Virus record (IMG/VR): IMGVR_UViG_3300027733_001253
Coordinates: 166,994 to 230,993 of that record
Length of the DNA stretch: 64,000 nt
Strand: one strand, 5' to 3'
Source: a virus
Positions 15,757 through 24,010 of the stretch are shown here, piece after piece (the first letter of the stretch is position 1; each line of letters opens with the position of its first letter). The notes beneath the pieces are model-generated. The model had not been told where the DNA came from, ran no database searches, and saw only the letters and a program-made list of their open reading frames with translations. The position numbers and the translations under genes are program-made.

Positions 15757-16101
15757 ATGAACTTAACAGTTACAGAAAACGCAAGAGCAAAGATATTAGA
15801 AGTAATAGCAGAAGAGGGAAATCCTGCATTAAGATTACGCATGTATGTACAAGGTGGAGGATGCTCAGGAATGAGTTATGGATTCACACTAGATGAAGTA
15901 CAAAACGAAGATGATTGGGCTATTCCAGCTGGATCTACTACGATTTTAGTAGATAGTATGAGTATGCAATATGTTGCCGGAGCAGAAGTTGATTTTAAAG
16001 ATGACTTATCCGGTAGTCAATTCACTATTAGTAACCCAAATGCACAGACAACTTGCGGTTGTGGAAGCAGTTTTCAGCCAAGCTATGACATGATGGAGTG
16101 A
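15757..16101 (+). CDS. A-type iron-sulfur carrier (ErpA/IscA/HesB family)
   Basis: A 114-residue A-type carrier with the three conserved Cys: C36 in [11 protein letters not shown] and C100/C102 in TTCGCGSSF near the C terminus. The family carries and inserts Fe-S clusters into apo-enzymes. The start at 15757 (TATG just after the upstream TAA) matches the usual N terminus ([11 protein letters not shown]); the frame upstream is only an open extension. Radical SAM enzymes encoded further on (QueE, the twitch protein) need 4Fe-4S clusters, so a phage carrier could support them; that link is inference. Confidence 0.9.
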   Translation: MNLTVTENARAKILEVIAEEGNPALRLRMYVQGGGCSGMSYGFTLDEVQNEDDWAIPAGSTTILVDSMSMQYVAGAEVDFKDDLSGSQFTISNPNAQTTCGCGSSFQPSYDMME

Positions 16102-16120
16102 TACTGATTTAATCCCTATT

Positions 16121-16128
16121 GATAAATA
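16121..16128 (+). promoter_or_regulatory. Late promoter box GATAAATA
   Basis: GATAAATAC with the expected start near 16134, followed by an AATAAGGA ribosome site and the fibre gene ATG at 16146. This is the leadered type, fitting strong late expression. Confidence 0.6.
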
Positions 16129-16145
16129 CATAATAAGGACTAACC

Positions 16146-18692
16146 ATGGCAATTTCAGGCATAGAAAACATCAATATTGGGTTACAGAACGAAGCTGCGG
16201 GCAGTGATTCGTTATATACGGCCTTTAATAAATCTAAGAACAATTTCACTACACTATTTTCTTGTGCTAGTCCAACTACAACTTTTGTTTCTGGCAATGG
16301 AATATATGTAGAATATAGTAATAGCAACACATATTTGACTATCACAAACACCGGTGTAACTAATTTAGTTGCCGGTGATGATAGTATTGTTTTAACTCAA
16401 AGTAACGGGAACATAACAATTACTGCGCCTGGAGGCGGTAATGGTGGCGGTGGTGTATCAAACATTGATGTGGTAGGCGCAGCAGCAGGAGCTAGGATCA
16501 CCTCAGTGGGCGGACCTATTATTAGTAGTGGTATCATCACATTGGATTTAGCTACCAGTGGTGTTGTTGCTGGTACGTATACTTATCCAACCGTTACAGT
16601 AGACCAATATGGTCGTGTTACTAGTATAGCAAATGCTGCTTCCACTGGTACTGTAACTAGTGTAGGTGTGACAACAACTGGTGCAGGTATACAAATATCT
16701 GGTAGTCCTATTACTACCGCAGGAAACATCAGTATCATTAATACTGGTGTAACAAGATTAAATGCTGGCTCTGGAATATCACTTAGTAGTAGTAATGGAA
16801 ACATTACAGTTTCTACCTCAGCAGCGGCGGCAGGTGTCACTAGTGTAGGTCTATCTAGTACTTCATTAGATGTAACAAATAGTCCTATAACATCAACTGG
16901 TACAATGACAGTAGATTTACCTACTAACACTTCTATAGTGGGTAATTTAACTGTTGGTAATAATTTAACAGTAACTGGAAATACAACCGTTACGGGAAAC
17001 TTAACAGTTACAGGAAATACAATCTATTACAATGTAACTTCATTTAATGTTCAAGATCCAATCATTTCATTGGGCGGCGGACCAAACGGCAATGCATTAA
17101 CAAGTAATGATGGGAAAGATAGAGGAACTGCATTACAGTATTATACAAGTGCGCCCGTAACTGCGTTTATGGGATGGGATACTGGTAATAGTGAATTTGC
17201 ATTTGGTAGTAATGTAACTATTGCTAGCGAAGTAGTAACTTATAATACATTAGGTAATGCACGAGGATTAACTTGGTTGGGTAATGTAAGTGGTACAACA
17301 GGTGTATTTAGTACGAGTGCTAACATTCCATTAATCAATAGTGGTACTAGCAATATCACACTTACATCTGGTGGTAATGTTTCTACGTTTATCGCGGGCA
17401 ATGTAACTGCTCAATTTGTTGTTACATCGACCGGCGCTAACATAGCAGGTACTGCTAACGTTGTTGGTAACTTAATTTCAGGCAATTCAACTACAACTAC
17501 ATCAGTTATTACAACTGGTAACATCACTACTATCAATAGTGGACTATTACAAAATGGTAATAGTAACATTTCTATTACTGCTAATGCAAATGTATCTATT
17601 GCAGTAACAGGTGCTAACAGATTAGTATTAACTAGTACTGGTGCTAATATCACAGGCACAGCAAATGTATCCGGTAATGCTAATGTACTTAATTTAGGCA
17701 CAGCGCAAGTACTAGCAAGTGCTAATGTAACCAGTCCGCAATTTATATCTAATGTTGCAGGCGGTACTGCACCTTTTGTAGTTACAAGTACAACACAGGT
17801 AGCTAATTTAAGTGTAGCAACAGCAGGTAGTGCTACAACAGCAGGTAGTGCTACAACAGCAGGTACTGTAACAACAGCAGCACAAGGTAATATTACTAGT
17901 GTTGGCACACTAACATCATTGGGAGTTAATGGTACAGTAACCGCAGTAGCATTTACTGCTAACACAGGTGTATTTACTGGTAACGGAAATGGGTTGAGTT
18001 CATTGGTAGGTGCTAATGTAACTGGAACTGTAGCTAGTGCAACAAATGCGTCGGCATTATTACAAAATACATCTACATCAACAACGGTATACCCTACGTT
18101 CTCTACATCATCATCAAATGGGAATTCATCTGCGGTAATTAATACAAGCATTAGTGCTAACTTGGGCAATGCATCTATTACAGCAACAACGTTTGTTGGT
18201 GCTTTGTCCGGAGCAGCAACAAGCGCAACTACAGCAGGAACCGTAACAACAGCAGCACAAGGTAATATTACTAGTGTTGGTACATTAACAACTTTAACTA
18301 GTGGTAATTTAACCGGTACTGGTTTTATACTTTCTAATAGTAAAACTCAAGGTGTTGGATATGCATCAGGTGCTGGTAGTGCAGGAACTCAAGCAACAAG
18401 TCGTAGTACAGCAGTCGCAATGGCAGCACCATGTGTTACTGGATCAATTACATTGTTTACTACAACATCTACTGCTAATACATGGAATAGCTTTGCTGTA
18501 TCTAATGTAGTTTGTACAGTATCTGATATAGTTATAATAAATTTCCGTTCCGGTGCTACTGCTACCAGTTATATTCCTAGCATTTTATCGGTTGGCGCTA
18601 ATACATTTACCATACAGATATACAATCAATCTGCTATCCCAAGTGATACTCCAATAATTAATTTTGCAATACTTAGAGGCGCCAACGCTTAA
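16146..18692 (+). CDS. Tail fibre/structural repeat protein, 848 aa
   Basis: A long Thr/Ser/Asn/Gly/Val protein with the beta-strand periodicity of phage fibres. It has an N-terminal region (1-100), Gly-rich linkers (GGGNGGGG near 95-105), TVTSVGVTT-type repeats, a central conserved block (about 300-360, NVQDPIISLGG to AFMGWDTGNSEFAFG) and GNITSVGTLTSL repeats, a motif I know from many phage fibres. The last 140 residues are less repetitive and may be the receptor-binding tip. A 38-bp exact direct repeat lies inside the gene. An AAGGA ribosome site precedes the start. Confidence 0.85.
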   Translation: MAISGIENINIGLQNEAAGSDSLYTAFNKSKNNFTTLFSCASPTTTFVSGNGIYVEYSNSNTYLTITNTGVTNLVAGDDSIVLTQSNGNITITAPGGGNGGGGVSNIDVVGAAAGARITSVGGPIISSGIITLDLATSGVVAGTYTYPTVTVDQYGRVTSIANAASTGTVTSVGVTTTGAGIQISGSPITTAGNISIINTGVTRLNAGSGISLSSSNGNITVSTSAAAAGVTSVGLSSTSLDVTNSPITSTGTMTVDLPTNTSIVGNLTVGNNLTVTGNTTVTGNLTVTGNTIYYNVTSFNVQDPIISLGGGPNGNALTSNDGKDRGTALQYYTSAPVTAFMGWDTGNSEFAFGSNVTIASEVVTYNTLGNARGLTWLGNVSGTTGVFSTSANIPLINSGTSNITLTSGGNVSTFIAGNVTAQFVVTSTGANIAGTANVVGNLISGNSTTTTSVITTGNITTINSGLLQNGNSNISITANANVSIAVTGANRLVLTSTGANITGTANVSGNANVLNLGTAQVLASANVTSPQFISNVAGGTAPFVVTSTTQVANLSVATAGSATTAGSATTAGTVTTAAQGNITSVGTLTSLGVNGTVTAVAFTANTGVFTGNGNGLSSLVGANVTGTVASATNASALLQNTSTSTTVYPTFSTSSSNGNSSAVINTSISANLGNASITATTFVGALSGAATSATTAGTVTTAAQGNITSVGTLTTLTSGNLTGTGFILSNSKTQGVGYASGAGSAGTQATSRSTAVAMAAPCVTGSITLFTTTSTANTWNSFAVSNVVCTVSDIVIINFRSGATATSYIPSILSVGANTFTIQIYNQSAIPSDTPIINFAILRGANA
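17868..17905 (+). repeat. 38-bp exact direct repeat, copy 1 (fibre gene)
   Basis: Identical to 18243-18280 and in the same reading frame, coding for the TVTTAAQGNITSVG motif. Just upstream, an 18-bp unit (GCAGGTAGTGCTACAACA) is present twice in tandem at 17823-17858. The exactness at third codon positions suggests recent duplication or gene conversion. Confidence 0.85.
18243..18280 (+). repeat. 38-bp exact direct repeat, copy 2 (fibre gene)
   Basis: Second copy of the repeat at 17868-17905, 375 bp downstream and in frame, so recombination between them would delete 125 codons without a frameshift. Confidence 0.85.
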
Positions 18693-18716
18693 AATATAAT
18701 GGGTACTTAAAACCTA

Positions 18717-18724
18717 ACTAAATA
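18717..18724 (+). promoter_or_regulatory. Possible late promoter box ACTAAATA
   Basis: ACTAAATA ends 5 nt before the ATG at 18730, with no ribosome site. It shares only the TAAATA core with the better boxes, so it is a weaker member of the leaderless group. Confidence 0.3.
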
Positions 18725-18729
18725 TTTGA

Positions 18730-18993
18730 ATGGAACATCCATTCTTAGACAGAAAACAATTGTCTGAAAAGACACTTGAAGAAATTCAGACCGATATCAC
18801 CGGTTTAATGAATAAGCTAAACTTTGCCTATAAAATGGGTAATCGTCCATTAATCAATCAGCTTACTATGGTAATCGAAAGCTATCGCAGAGAAGCTGGC
18901 GAGAAACTTGATCAGGTTATGGAAAAACAAAACCTCAAGAATCAAGTCTACATACAAAAAGAGGGTGAAAGTGGCAACAAAAATAGAACGTGA
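18730..18993 (+). CDS. Small conserved phage-type protein, 87 aa
   Basis: Helical, charged protein with the pattern LDRKQLSEKTLEEIQTDI, then LNFAYKMGN and MVIESYRREAGEK. I recall similar short proteins in T4-like aquatic phages near tail or neck genes, function unknown. The gene overlaps the next one by 23 nt. Confidence 0.65.
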   Translation: MEHPFLDRKQLSEKTLEEIQTDITGLMNKLNFAYKMGNRPLINQLTMVIESYRREAGEKLDQVMEKQNLKNQVYIQKEGESGNKNRT

Positions 18994-19564
18994 ATTCGCA
19001 TTCCAAGCAGCGGTTCATTTTGAAGGATACTTCTTAATGACTGTATATGAACTTTCATTAGGAATGGAAGTTGATACAGCATCTATTAAAGAGCAAAATA
19101 TAGCAATGGATAGAATAACTTATTTCTTAACTGAGTGTTTAGAAAATAGTGTATTCGTAGAACACACAGACAAAAAGGCTATAGAAAAATATCTACAAGC
19201 AGATATTAAAGTATGCACTCTTCCAGAAGAACCATACGATCAAATTATAACCATTCTATTATTATTAAAACTTAATGCTATCACTGAAGGTAAACTTCAT
19301 GTAAATACTATCTCACTACGATCTGGATTAAGTGATGATGTTAAATTTATATATGATATAGATACTGCTAGCAACCATCCTTTTGGTAATAAATCGTGGT
19401 GGTCAGAATGCAGCACCGTTATGTCTGATGTAGCTAAAACTAATAAAAAAGAAAAAATAGTTAAACTAATTAAACAACATTGCGATTGGGCAAGCGTTGG
19501 TTTAGATTGGGAACAAAAAGAATACAAAACTACTGAAATTATTTTTCAGGATAAACAACCATAA
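18971..19564 (+). CDS. Hypothetical protein, 197 aa
   Basis: The frame is open from 18908, but the GTG at 18971 follows GAGGG at a good distance and begins MATKIEREFAFQAAVHFEGY, so I place the start there. The product is helical and acidic with no signal peptide; a hydrophobic stretch (IITILLLLKLNAI) is probably a buried helix. No family recognised. It lies between the fibre-side gene and the DnaE-like fragment. Confidence 0.65.
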   Translation: MATKIEREFAFQAAVHFEGYFLMTVYELSLGMEVDTASIKEQNIAMDRITYFLTECLENSVFVEHTDKKAIEKYLQADIKVCTLPEEPYDQIITILLLLKLNAITEGKLHVNTISLRSGLSDDVKFIYDIDTASNHPFGNKSWWSECSTVMSDVAKTNKKEKIVKLIKQHCDWASVGLDWEQKEYKTTEIIFQDKQP

Positions 19565-19567
19565 CTG

Positions 19568-19596
19568 TTGATTTGCTCAACAGTCTATGTTATCAT
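19568..19596 (+). promoter_or_regulatory. Sigma-70-like promoter with extended -10
   Basis: TTGATT at 19568-19573, 17-nt spacer, TATCAT at 19591-19596 preceded by TGT (extended -10). The ATG at 19603 is 7 nt after the hexamer end, again giving a leaderless mRNA. Confidence 0.4.
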
Positions 19597-19602
19597 TCAT
19601 GG

Positions 19603-20112
19603 ATGAAAACAGATATGTATGGGCAGATTATTCTCACAGAAAATGATCTCTGTGATTTATATATGCGTGATCCAATACGAACTATCAAAGGGTGTTTTGT
19701 AGATAAGAAAATCAACTTAGATGATATTTTTCTGTCTAACGAAAATCTACCCATACTAGTAGAATATGTTGACAGTAAGTTATCATTGGAACAATTTGAT
19801 AATCACAATCAATCACAATGGCACATGCCCATTGAATACTATGAAATGGATATTGCTAAATGGGTATTGGATCAATGTAAAAACGAAGAAGAACTACAAC
19901 GTGCAGGTGATGAACTGATAAAATTCCATGATAGGAGTATGTTCCCACTACTACAGTACTTGAAGTACCTTGTGGACACAATGCGTAGAAACAATATCGT
20001 ATGGGGAGTGGGTCGTGGTAGTAGTGTGGCAAGCTATGTATTGTATTTGATAGGAATTCACAGAATAAATAGCTTGTACTACCAATTGTCGGTAGATGAA
20101 TTTTTAAAATAA
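19603..20112 (+). CDS. DNA polymerase III alpha (DnaE)-like fragment, 169 aa
   Basis: The C-terminal 60 residues resemble the part of bacterial DnaE just before the catalytic palm: FPLLQYLKYLVDTMRRNNI, then WGVGRGSSVASYVLYLIGI (GRGSS at 137-141) and YYQLSVDEFLK. DnaE continues from here into the DxDxD catalytic strand, but this protein stops, so it lacks polymerase residues. Either it is a remnant or an independent small protein that mimics this segment, for example to bind the host replicase. It is in a replication-linked region that leads to the clamp loader. Start chosen at ATG 19603 from promoter spacing. Confidence 0.7.
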   Translation: MKTDMYGQIILTENDLCDLYMRDPIRTIKGCFVDKKINLDDIFLSNENLPILVEYVDSKLSLEQFDNHNQSQWHMPIEYYEMDIAKWVLDQCKNEEELQRAGDELIKFHDRSMFPLLQYLKYLVDTMRRNNIVWGVGRGSSVASYVLYLIGIHRINSLYYQLSVDEFLK

Positions 20113-20122
20113 GGAGATTAAA

Positions 20123-20503
20123 ATGGCTACACATAGAACAGCAATGGGCAAAACAGTTGATATGTCTGCGATTCTAGCTAAGAATGAAAAAACTAGAGCA
20201 GTTGGTAACATGGGCGTAAATGCACGTGGAGATACGATTGATGCATACGGAAGAATTATCAAACCAGTAACTGCCAAAGTTAATGAAGCATATGGGAAAA
20301 CAGTAGGTAATCGTTCTGCACAAGCAACAAAAAATATACCAAAGCCCCAATCAAAAATACAACCAGATGCTAAAGTAGCATCACCAGTAGAAATTCCAGA
20401 ACTAACAGAGCATGAGCGTGAGTTGGATGAATTTTTAGAAGATGATATTGAAGTTGAAAAAATAAAAGAAGAAGAAGTAAAGAAAGCAACCAAGAAGAAA
20501 TAA
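20123..20503 (+). CDS. Hypothetical charged protein, 126 aa
   Basis: Starts MATHRTAMGKTVDMSAILAK after a strong AAGGAG ribosome site. The middle is Lys/Pro-rich and the end is highly charged (EDDIEVEKIKEEEVKK), so much of it is probably disordered. No family recognised. It is followed by the GroES-like gene with almost no gap, suggesting joint expression. Confidence 0.7.
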   Translation: MATHRTAMGKTVDMSAILAKNEKTRAVGNMGVNARGDTIDAYGRIIKPVTAKVNEAYGKTVGNRSAQATKNIPKPQSKIQPDAKVASPVEIPELTEHERELDEFLEDDIEVEKIKEEEVKKATKKK

Positions 20504-20504
20504 T

Positions 20505-20915
20505 ATGGAAGAAATTACACTAGACTTTGAAACCACTGACGAAAAGAAATTAGCGTTTGAACCGCATAAGTTTAAGAAAAGTCAATTCAAACCAATCGGC
20601 GCACATATCATTGTTTATGATATGAGTTTTGATGTTCGTATTACCACTAGCGGTATACTACTACCCAATGATGATATGAAAAGTGCTGGTATCAGACCTC
20701 GCTGGGGAAAGATATACAAGATTGGCGCAGAGAATAAAGACCCTGATTTGTATGAAGAACTATGGGTCATGGTAAGTCATGGTCGCTGGACACGTGGAAT
20801 CGATATTGAAGATGAAACGGGTAAGAAAACATTGCGTAGAGTTGATCCTAGTGATATACTATTAGCGTCAGATGAACAAGTATATGACGAAACATTTAGC
20901 GACAAGGTGTATTAA
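20505..20915 (+). CDS. GroES/gp31-like co-chaperonin, 136 aa
   Basis: A Cpn10-type beta-barrel: FKPIGAHIIVYDMSFDVRIT, then TTSGILLPNDD in the place of the GroES mobile loop, RPRWGKIYKIG, VMVSHGRWTRGI and a final DPSDILLASDE, parallel to GroES (PLHDRVIVKR, GGIVL, GEVLAVG, ESDILAI). T4 encodes gp31, which replaces GroES to fold its capsid protein inside GroEL. This protein probably does the same. It is longer than GroES (about 97 aa), with an N-terminal extension of about 25 residues. The next ATG overlaps its last base. Confidence 0.75.
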   Translation: MEEITLDFETTDEKKLAFEPHKFKKSQFKPIGAHIIVYDMSFDVRITTSGILLPNDDMKSAGIRPRWGKIYKIGAENKDPDLYEELWVMVSHGRWTRGIDIEDETGKKTLRRVDPSDILLASDEQVYDETFSDKVY

Positions 20916-21223
20916 TGATAAATTGGTTTAAGAAAAAAGTTATTAGCTGGGTTAGAGAAGATTGGGATAAAGTTCGAAGTGATGGTGATAATGGGTTGAT
21001 TCCCATGGACCGACACATTGTTACTTCTAGTAAAGGTCGTAGATTAGATCATAATGGTATGAACTTCACAATCTATTCAGCAAACGGTGGATATGTAATG
21101 GAATATAGTACGTATGACCCTAGAACAGATGAACGCAGTACAGCATTGCATATCATCACTAGTGACCAAGACTTAGGTCAAAGTATCGCACACATCATAA
21201 CTTTTGAAATGCTTAGAAAATGA
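20915..21223 (+). CDS. Hypothetical protein, 102 aa
   Basis: Starts MINWFKKKVISWVRED, an amphipathic basic helix, then LIPMDRHIVTSSKGRRLDHNGMNFTIYSANGG and a C-terminal helix. I recall similar proteins beside clamp-loader genes in T4-like aquatic phages, function unknown. It is coupled to both neighbours by overlapping start and stop codons. Confidence 0.65.
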   Translation: MINWFKKKVISWVREDWDKVRSDGDNGLIPMDRHIVTSSKGRRLDHNGMNFTIYSANGGYVMEYSTYDPRTDERSTALHIITSDQDLGQSIAHIITFEMLRK

Positions 21224-22146
21224 AGAATCAACTTTGGGTAGAAAAGTATCGTCCAAAATCTGTAACAGATTATGTATTCGTAGACGAACGACAAAAACAA
21301 CAAGTAGAAGGTTGGATCACTAATGGTAGTATCCCTCATTTATTGTTGAGTGGTGACCCCGGTACTGGTAAGACTACATTAGCTAAAGTATTGATAAATG
21401 AGTTAGGTGTAGAAGATTATGATGTACTAGAAATCAATGCAAGTCGTGAGAATGGTGTTGCAATTGTGCGTGATAAGATCAATGGATTCGCACAGACAAT
21501 GCCGTTTGGTAAGTTCAAAGTGATATTACTTGACGAGGCTGACTATACAAGCCCAGAGTTTCAAGCAGCATTGCGTAACGATATGGAAGCATATGCTGAT
21601 ACAGTGAGGTTCATTCTTACTTGTAACTATGAACACAAAATCATTCCAGCATTGCGTGAGAGTCGTTGCCACAAGTTTCATATCGCTAAACCCGATCGCA
21701 CAGAATATACAGCAAGAGCCGCAACGGTTCTTGTAACTGAGGGAGTAGAGTTTGATTTAGATACATTGGACAGCTATGTGCGTGTGGCATACCCAGACTT
21801 ACGTAAATGTCTGAATCAACTACAAGTCAATAGCAGCACAGGTAAACTATTGCCCCCGCAATCACAGGGTAACAGCGAACATGAGTTATTGTTAGAAGCA
21901 ACAACTTTGTTTAAAGCCGGAAAGATTATTGAAGGTCGTCAGCAACTGATGCAATACATTGCATTATATCCAACACGTATCGAAGATACATATAAATGGA
22001 TGTACGATAACTTAGACTTGTGGGGCACACAGCAAGAAAAGCGTGATGCAAGTATCATATTCATTCGCAATGGTCTTGCACAATTGCCGTTAGTAGGAAT
22101 CCCTGAAATTAGTCTAGCAGCAACCTTAGTGGAGTTAACATCGTGA
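21220..22146 (+). CDS. Clamp loader ATPase subunit (gp44/RFC-like)
   Basis: AAA+ clamp-loader subunit that opens the sliding clamp and places it on primer-template DNA. It starts LWVEKYRPKSVTDYVF, the classical RFC box, with Walker A GDPGTGKT at 45-52, Walker B LLDEAD at 103-108, sensor 1 TCNY, and the SRC motif with the trans-acting Arg at 148-150. At 308 residues it matches T4 gp44. The partner clamp is at 47397. A clear gp62 small subunit is not visible; the next gene is small and does not resemble it. Confidence 0.95.
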   Translation: MKNQLWVEKYRPKSVTDYVFVDERQKQQVEGWITNGSIPHLLLSGDPGTGKTTLAKVLINELGVEDYDVLEINASRENGVAIVRDKINGFAQTMPFGKFKVILLDEADYTSPEFQAALRNDMEAYADTVRFILTCNYEHKIIPALRESRCHKFHIAKPDRTEYTARAATVLVTEGVEFDLDTLDSYVRVAYPDLRKCLNQLQVNSSTGKLLPPQSQGNSEHELLLEATTLFKAGKIIEGRQQLMQYIALYPTRIEDTYKWMYDNLDLWGTQQEKRDASIIFIRNGLAQLPLVGIPEISLAATLVELTS

Positions 22147-22412
22147 GATATTTATTGATTATATTTGTTCGTAAGCCAAACGGACAAATTGATGAACAAG
22201 TTAGTATTAGTAAAAGACTACGCACATCTGACCTTCAAACCTGCAATGTCATATTAGATTATGGTAAACAGAAAGTACAGAAATGTGTAATTGAAGGTAA
22301 CGTAGTAGATACTGGTTGGGAGAAACTAAATGAATATTACAAAAAAGTCTATCCTACATTGATTGACCAGTTAGAAAAAAGCAATACTGAAAGTGAAGTT
22401 CAGAAGAAGTAA
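22143..22412 (+). CDS. Hypothetical protein after clamp loader, 89 aa
   Basis: Uses a GTG start overlapping the clamp-loader stop (GTGA). The product has an N-terminal beta-type half (MRYLLIIFVRKPNGQIDEQV) and a helical charged C terminus. The position suggests a replication accessory role, but it does not resemble T4 gp62. No family recognised. Confidence 0.65.
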   Translation: MRYLLIIFVRKPNGQIDEQVSISKRLRTSDLQTCNVILDYGKQKVQKCVIEGNVVDTGWEKLNEYYKKVYPTLIDQLEKSNTESEVQKK

Positions 22413-22435
22413 AAGAGGGGCAATGCCCCTCTTTT
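22411..22435. terminator. Bidirectional intrinsic terminator
   Basis: A perfect 11-bp stem, AAAAGAGGGGC, loop AAT, then GCCCCTCTTTT, between convergent genes (22143 gene and PhoH). The A/T flanks make it work on both strands. It is one of only two clear intrinsic terminators in the window. Confidence 0.93.
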
Positions 22436-23217
22436 TAACTGTACAAGTTTAGTACATGTTCAATGATGCGGTGCCTCTGAACATCTTTAATGTCAAAGGT
22501 ACATAATTGCAACCCTGGTATCACCCCCTTCCTCAATCGATTTTGTAAGTCTAGTAGCCCATTGTCGGCTGATTTTCTATCGGCTTGTTCAATATCGCCA
22601 GTAATTACAATCTTACTGCCAACGCCGATTCTAGTCATAATCATTTTGAGTTGACCAGGTGTTGCATTTTGCGCTTCATCTAACACTACCCAACTATGTT
22701 TGAAGTTACGACCACGACAGAATGCCAATGGGGCAATCTCTATGATTTGTTCTTCTAACATATGAGTAATTTCTGACTGTGTGTAGTACTCACGTAATAC
22801 ATCCATTAATGGTCTTGTCCACGGTTCCATCTTTTGATTGATATCACCGGGCAAGAACCCGTGTTTTTCATCATCTACCCCTACTGCCGGTCTGGATAAT
22901 ATGATTCTATCACATTCACCATCACGCATTGCTTTAATAGCTGCTTGCATCGCCAAATAAGTTTTACCTGTGCCCGCAGGACCAGTGACAACAACGATAT
23001 CGGTGTTCTCATCTAATAGTGCGATAATGTAATTTTCTTGATTCAGTGATTTGGGAACTAACTGTACGGGTCTTTTATTGATACGTACAGATTTCTGAGC
23101 CTGTGAAAAGTCTATTGTTTTTGATTCTTTCATGTAAAAAGTTTGATTTGTTTTTTTGCTTGTAAAGCGAGGATCTTGCTGGGTAGTGCGTAAAGCACTG
23201 GTTTTCCGTTTGCTCAA
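22435..23217 (-). CDS. phoH: PhoH-like ATPase
   Basis: PhoH-family P-loop ATPase, very common in aquatic phages and of uncertain function (proposed RNA-related or phosphate-stress role). Walker A GPAGTGKT is at residues 79-86, Walker B is WVVLDEAQN, and the family marks LSRPAVGVDDEKHGFLPGD, RGRNFKH and GDIEQ are present. The frame is open to 23298, but a TTG at 23215-23217 follows GAAGGAG with 8 nt spacing and begins MSKRKTSALR, so I choose it (260 aa). It ends at the bidirectional terminator. Confidence 0.93.
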   Translation of the reverse strand: MSKRKTSALRTTQQDPRFTSKKTNQTFYMKESKTIDFSQAQKSVRINKRPVQLVPKSLNQENYIIALLDENTDIVVVTGPAGTGKTYLAMQAAIKAMRDGECDRIILSRPAVGVDDEKHGFLPGDINQKMEPWTRPLMDVLREYYTQSEITHMLEEQIIEIAPLAFCRGRNFKHSWVVLDEAQNATPGQLKMIMTRIGVGSKIVITGDIEQADRKSADNGLLDLQNRLRKGVIPGLQLCTFDIKDVQRHRIIEHVLNLYS

Positions 23218-23374
23218 TGTAAATTCTCCTTCATAAGAGCGTGAGTACTCATAATACTCATTATTATTTAAATGAATTTTGATGATGTAAAGTAACATAC
23301 TTTTAACACAATTCTGTAGACTAAATATAAGGCTACGGTCAAGTATTTCTTATTAGTGCTAATAATCAATAAAA

Positions 23375-23382
23375 GATAAATA
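23375..23382 (+). promoter_or_regulatory. Late promoter box GATAAATA
   Basis: GATAAATA ends 5 nt before the ATG at 23388, with no ribosome site between; leaderless arrangement. Confidence 0.5.
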
Positions 23383-23387
23383 TATTA

Positions 23388-24002
23388 ATGAAGCACGAAA
23401 CCGCCGACAATTTCTTTGACAATGTTGATTACGTCAGCATTATTGACACCGTAAAGGGCATATTTACCAGCGATGGTTCAATGAATACCCTGCTAGACTT
23501 TGAAAGAGTACTAGATGAATCTGATTTATATGCATACAGAAACTGGGAACTAGGTGAATTAGTCCAAGGTCCAATGGTAAAACGCTATTCTGTCAACTGC
23601 ATATTCATGTGGCCATATGATTTAATGCCAAATCCAAAGGGTGCTAGACGATTAGTAGCAATTGGGTGTAAAGTTAAGTTTGCTAAAAGCGAGATAGAAG
23701 TTCCAGTAGAAGTTAAAGATTACGAAGATTTTGTTCCTGGTGGTAGATATCCAAAGATGAAACCAAAGAAGGTTTGGTTTGTTTACATTGAGATTCCTAA
23801 AGAATTACTAGATGATATCAAAGAAGGTTCTATTGACTTAGCTGGACAGACAATTGATCTGGAAGAATTAGATAATTCATACGATGAAGATTTAGATAAA
23901 GACGATGGGCAAGACACAGAAGAACAAGAGGCAGGCGATGCAGGAATGGGCGGTATGCCACCAGGTGCTCCGCCCGCCGCCGGAACCGCAGCCCCAATGT
24001 AA
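23388..24002 (+). CDS. Conserved phage protein, probably structural, 204 aa
   Basis: A mixed alpha/beta protein with RNWELGELVQGPMVKRY, then FMWPYDLMPNPKGARRL and a DFVPGGRYPKMKPKK stretch, ending in an acidic tail and a Gly/Pro/Ala-rich C terminus (MGGMPPGAPPAAG). I recall similar proteins in T4-like aquatic phages as putative virion or head-associated proteins; the exact role is unknown. It and the next gene form a pair in the late group. Confidence 0.7.
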   Translation: MKHETADNFFDNVDYVSIIDTVKGIFTSDGSMNTLLDFERVLDESDLYAYRNWELGELVQGPMVKRYSVNCIFMWPYDLMPNPKGARRLVAIGCKVKFAKSEIEVPVEVKDYEDFVPGGRYPKMKPKKVWFVYIEIPKELLDDIKEGSIDLAGQTIDLEELDNSYDEDLDKDDGQDTEEQEAGDAGMGGMPPGAPPAAGTAAPM

Positions 24003-24010
24003 GGTATAAC

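Noticed and set aside
17411-18169. 252-codon minus-strand open frame inside the fibre gene
   Set aside because: Composition (Val, Leu, Ala, Pro, Thr) mirrors the antisense of the fibre repeats, no start signal, and the sense gene is clearly coding.
17823-18280. CRISPR-like repeats
   Set aside because: Repeats are in-frame coding motifs of a fibre protein, with no regular spacers and no cas genes.
22143-22412. Clamp-loader small subunit gp62
   Set aside because: Much shorter than T4 gp62 and no recognisable similarity; only the position suggests it.
23218-23298. N-terminal extension of PhoH to 23298
   Set aside because: The TTG at 23215-23217 has a strong ribosome site at the right distance and the extra residues do not look like PhoH.
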